Assembly: GCA_018623955.1 (NCBI GenBank)
Contig: JAAZUX010000031.1
Location: 1-8,244, forward strand
From: Flavobacteriaceae bacterium
Lineage (GTDB): Bacteria; Bacteroidota; Bacteroidia; Flavobacteriales; Flavobacteriaceae
DNA: 8,244 nt
Direction: 5' to 3'
A program made the translations under genes and the position numbers. The first letter of the stretch is position 1; each line of letters starts with the position of its first letter. The notes below the pieces were generated by a model that was not told the DNA's origin, did not search any database, and worked only from the letters and a program-made list of their open reading frames with translations. Below are positions 6,218 to 8,244 of the stretch, piece after piece.

Positions 6218-7740
6218 TTCATTAGTTTTGCCAATAATTCCTTTGGCCAATTTTGATAGGTAATCGGCCGTACCCACCGGTAAATTGATTCGGGGCCTAC
6301 GGCTGTAAATCTGCTGTCTGAAGCGGCAGGATATGGCCCTCCATGCGTCATGGCTGCTGACACCTCAACACCGGTTGGAACGTCGTTAAAAAGCAATCTT
6401 CCAACTTTGGATTTAAACGCCTGAATCAAGGGTTCAATCAGTTCGTAATCATCAGCTTGCGCAAAAATTGAACCTGTCAATTGCCCCTCTAAATGTTTTA
6501 TGACTTGTTCGATTTCTTGGAGATTTTTACATTTTACAACCAAGGAAAAAGGGCCGAAGACTTCTTCCTGAAATTGAGGATTTGCGATGAACTGATCTCC
6601 GCAAATCATGGAGAGTTTTGGATGAACAAGGTTGTCATCCAATTGATCTTTATGGGCTTGAATTTCAACGGTTTCTTTTAGACCATTGATTTTATCACTT
6701 TGTTTGATATAATTTTTTTTCAGGTCAGGATGAATCATGCATTGATGATCTGTGTGGTTTAAGGCCTTGTTCAATTCTTTTATAAATGCATCGGTATGTT
6801 CCCCATCTACCGTCAACAGCAGTCCGGGTTGTGTGCAAAATTGACCGGCTCCGAGTACAATGGAACCGGCGATCTTTTGCGCCATTTGTTGAGTTCCTTT
6901 TTCCAAAGCCCCCGCTGTGATCGCAATGGGGTTGATACTGCCCATCTCTGCAAAAAAGGGGATGGGATCACGTCTTTTTAAAACGGATTCGTTTAGGGCA
7001 CTTCCTCCGGAAAAACTGCCCGTAAATCCTACTGCTTTGATCTTAGGATGTTTGACCAATTCGTGAGACAGTTCATGCGATTTGGAATTGAGGTTTGAAA
7101 ATACTCCATTGGGCATTCCGGTTTTCTGAGCTGCTTTGATGATCGCGGCGGATACCATTGCACCGGTGCCACTGTGCATGGGATGTGATTTTACAATGAC
7201 GGGGCAACCCACTGCCAGTGCACTGGCGGTATCCCCTCCTGCGGTAGAATAAGCTAAGGGAAAATTACTGGCACCAAAAACGGCAATTGGCCCCAAGGGT
7301 AGGTGAGTTTTGCTTAAACTCGGTTTTGGGATGGGGGTTCTTTCCGGTATTGCCGCCTCGTTGATGTTCTTTCTCCAATCCTCGGTTTCAATTGTTTTTG
7401 CAAACAACTGAAGTTGAAAAATGGTCCTGCCGCGTTCTCCCATCGCTCGGCCTTGGGGTAAACCGGTTTCTCGACAATAGATGTCAATTAAAGCATCGCC
7501 CAGATTTAAAATTTCATCTGCAATGGCATTTAAAAAAGAAGCCCTTTGAGCACCCGACAGCTCCCTGTAAATTGGAAAAGCTGCATCTGCCAAAGCCACC
7601 GCTTCCTCTAATTCCTCGGATGTGGCTTCTACAAATAGGGTGTCATTTTCAATATTTTTTAGGGGGTCAATGGTCTTGTAGTTTACCTTTCCAAGTCCTG
7701 ACAATTTATCTCCAATAAAATTTTTCCCACTGATTTCCAT
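6214..7740 (-). CDS. Alpha-ketoglutaric semialdehyde (2,5-dioxovalerate) dehydrogenase
   Basis: Oxidises 2,5-dioxopentanoate to alpha-ketoglutarate with NAD(P)+ in the cytoplasm, the last step of Weimberg-type pentose, aldarate or hydroxyproline routes. It has 508 residues from ATG at 7740. Aldehyde dehydrogenase landmarks are all present: Asn159 (FGASNFP), Lys184 (VIVKSHP), the nucleotide loop FTGS (239-242), general base Glu265 (AEMGS), nucleophile Cys302 (GQFCTQPG) and EVFGPF (393-398). The opening ISGKNFIG and the long GLPQGRAMGERGRT segment are typical of the KGSADH subgroup rather than betaine or succinic semialdehyde dehydrogenases. An in-frame TTG at 7758 would overlap the upstream gene. 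The ATG at 7740 is preferred because it has an AAGGA just before it and lies 10 bases after the upstream stop. The upstream dehydratase-like gene would supply its substrate. Its stop overlaps the convergent regulator gene by 4 bases. Confidence 0.92.
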   Translation of the reverse strand: MEISGKNFIGDKLSGLGKVNYKTIDPLKNIENDTLFVEATSEELEEAVALADAAFPIYRELSGAQRASFLNAIADEILNLGDALIDIYCRETGLPQGRAMGERGRTIFQLQLFAKTIETEDWRKNINEAAIPERTPIPKPSLSKTHLPLGPIAVFGASNFPLAYSTAGGDTASALAVGCPVIVKSHPMHSGTGAMVSAAIIKAAQKTGMPNGVFSNLNSKSHELSHELVKHPKIKAVGFTGSFSGGSALNESVLKRRDPIPFFAEMGSINPIAITAGALEKGTQQMAQKIAGSIVLGAGQFCTQPGLLLTVDGEHTDAFIKELNKALNHTDHQCMIHPDLKKNYIKQSDKINGLKETVEIQAHKDQLDDNLVHPKLSMICGDQFIANPQFQEEVFGPFSLVVKCKNLQEIEQVIKHLEGQLTGSIFAQADDYELIEPLIQAFKSKVGRLLFNDVPTGVEVSAAMTHGGPYPAASDSRFTAVGPESIYRWVRPITYQNWPKELLAKLMN

Positions 7741-7741
7741 A

Positions 7742-7746
7742 TCCTT
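7742..7746 (-). promoter_or_regulatory. Ribosome-binding-like AAGGA supporting the 7740 start
   Basis: On the minus strand TTTTAAGGAT directly precedes the ATG at 7740. It is the only Shine-Dalgarno-like sequence noticed before a start in this window. The spacing is shorter than ideal. It supports the ATG over the TTG 18 bases upstream. Confidence 0.4.
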
Positions 7747-7750
7747 AAAA

Positions 7751-8244
7751 TTATGCAACGGGGTTGGTTAATGTTCCAATTTTTTCAATCTCAATACTGA
7801 CTACATCGCTCAAGGCCAAGGTGAAATCTGCAGGAGGGACGATACCAGTTCCGGTCATCAGAAAGGCACCATCAGGGAAAGAGCTTTCCCTAAAAAGGTA
7901 GTCCACCAGTTCCTGTGGTTTTCTTTTCATTCGGTCGGTTGAAATGCTTTCCTGAAAAACAACAGTCCCTTGTCTTTCTATGGTAAGTTCAATTTTCAAA
8001 GGCTGATCCACTGGTTTTTCAGGCACATAAATACAAGGACCCAAGCTGGCACAACCGTCATAGGTTTTGGCTTGTGGCAAATACAAGGGGTTTTGCCCCT
8101 CGATATCTCTAGAGCTCATGTCATTGCCAATACTGTAGCCAACTATTTTCGCATTTGATGTGGCAAAAAGGGTAAGTTCCGGCTCGGGAACATTCCAAGA
8201 AGAGTCTCTTCTGATTCGTACAGCTTCACCGGTACCGGAAATCC
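7751..8244 (-). CDS. FAH-family 2-keto-3-deoxy-pentonate dehydratase-like protein (5' end off the right edge)
   Basis: C-terminal 163 residues of a fumarylacetoacetate-hydrolase-fold enzyme; the start lies beyond the window. The ATG at 8119 is internal (Met42 of the fragment), since the frame runs on without a stop. Visible hallmarks, numbered in the fragment, are VRIRRDSSWNVPEPELTLF with the metal-ligand pair Glu20 and Glu22, then GYSIGNDMSSRDIEGQNPLY (35-54) with the third acidic ligand Asp41, then YLPQAKTYDGCASLGP and the family ending IEIEKIGTLTNPV. The NDMSSRDIEG-NPLYLPQAK-YD signature is what I recall for bacterial 2-keto-3-deoxy-D-xylonate or L-arabinonate dehydratases (XylX-like), which yield alpha-ketoglutaric semialdehyde. 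The next gene, 10 bases downstream, encodes the dehydrogenase for that product, which supports the assignment. The exact sugar-acid stereochemistry cannot be decided here. A plain FAH-type hydrolase or isomerase is the alternative. Confidence 0.85.
   Translation of the reverse strand, partial: ISGTGEAVRIRRDSSWNVPEPELTLFATSNAKIVGYSIGNDMSSRDIEGQNPLYLPQAKTYDGCASLGPCIYVPEKPVDQPLKIELTIERQGTVVFQESISTDRMKRKPQELVDYLFRESSFPDGAFLMTGTGIVPPADFTLALSDVVSIEIEKIGTLTNPVA

Noticed and set aside
4580..6229. Exact 15-base repeat TAATTCATTAGTTTT at 4580-4594 and 6215-6229
   Set aside because: The second copy is the coding end of the aldehyde dehydrogenase (LAKLMN-stop) and lacks a matching AAAACTA arm at the operator spacing; in AT-rich DNA a chance match of this size is plausible.
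6059..6277. Minus-strand reading frame of 72 codons across the regulator 3' end
   Set aside because: It overlaps both real genes in other frames and has no recognisable features.
7741..7758. TTG start at 7758 for the semialdehyde dehydrogenase
   Set aside because: It overlaps the upstream gene by 8 bases, whereas an ATG with AAGGA before it lies 18 bases later and gives the usual family N-terminus.
7751..8119. A complete 122-residue protein starting at ATG 8119
   Set aside because: The frame continues without a stop to the right edge and contains the conserved WNVPEPEL metal-ligand segment, so the ATG is internal.

Overview
The window looks like a piece of a Bacteroidota chromosome, probably a flavobacterium or a relative. 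Four things point there. Promoters fit the Bacteroidota-specific TTTG / TAnnTTTG pattern. Most starts lack a Shine-Dalgarno sequence. One gene encodes a TonB-dependent receptor with an N-terminal carboxypeptidase-D-like domain. Another encodes a DtxR-like regulator carrying the family's Bacteroidota-type 'ENYLK' opening. No gene-free stretch reaches 300 bases, and I see no tRNA, rRNA, insertion sequence or CRISPR array.

Region 1 (1-2143, minus strand) is a two-gene unit: a Tat-exported FAD-dependent oxidoreductase, then 23 bases later a lipoprotein that runs off the left edge. The lipoprotein carries a D-x-x-S-G-A-T motif like the covalent-FMN attachment site of NqrC/RnfG FMN-binding domains. 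The pair may form an extracytoplasmic flavin redox system. A consensus-like promoter lies just upstream and implies that the oxidoreductase starts later than its longest reading frame.

Region 2 (2161-4608, minus strand) is a TonB-dependent receptor with an unusual CxxC in its plug domain. It ends in a clear intrinsic terminator, preceded by a 3' untranslated stretch with several mutually exclusive pairings. Its promoter (TTTG-N19-TAGTTTTG) is covered by two palindromes built from TAGTTTT/AAAACTA half-sites.

Region 3 (4671-6217, plus strand) holds a zinc-dependent alcohol dehydrogenase (GTG start), transcribed divergently from the receptor, and then a short DtxR/MntR-type metalloregulator without the usual C-terminal FeoA/SH3-like domain. 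A 14-base core shared by both palindromes (TTTAYAYTGYAAAA) recurs just before the regulator gene. This suggests a small metal-responsive regulon of regulator, receptor and perhaps dehydrogenase.

Region 4 (6214-8244, minus strand) is the end of a sugar-acid catabolic operon. A fumarylacetoacetate-hydrolase-family enzyme, cut by the right edge, resembles 2-keto-3-deoxy-pentonate dehydratases. It is followed by alpha-ketoglutaric semialdehyde dehydrogenase. Together they would convert a 2-keto-3-deoxy-pentonate to alpha-ketoglutarate, the last two steps of a Weimberg-type pathway. The stop codons of the regulator and this dehydrogenase interlock in a 4-base convergent overlap.
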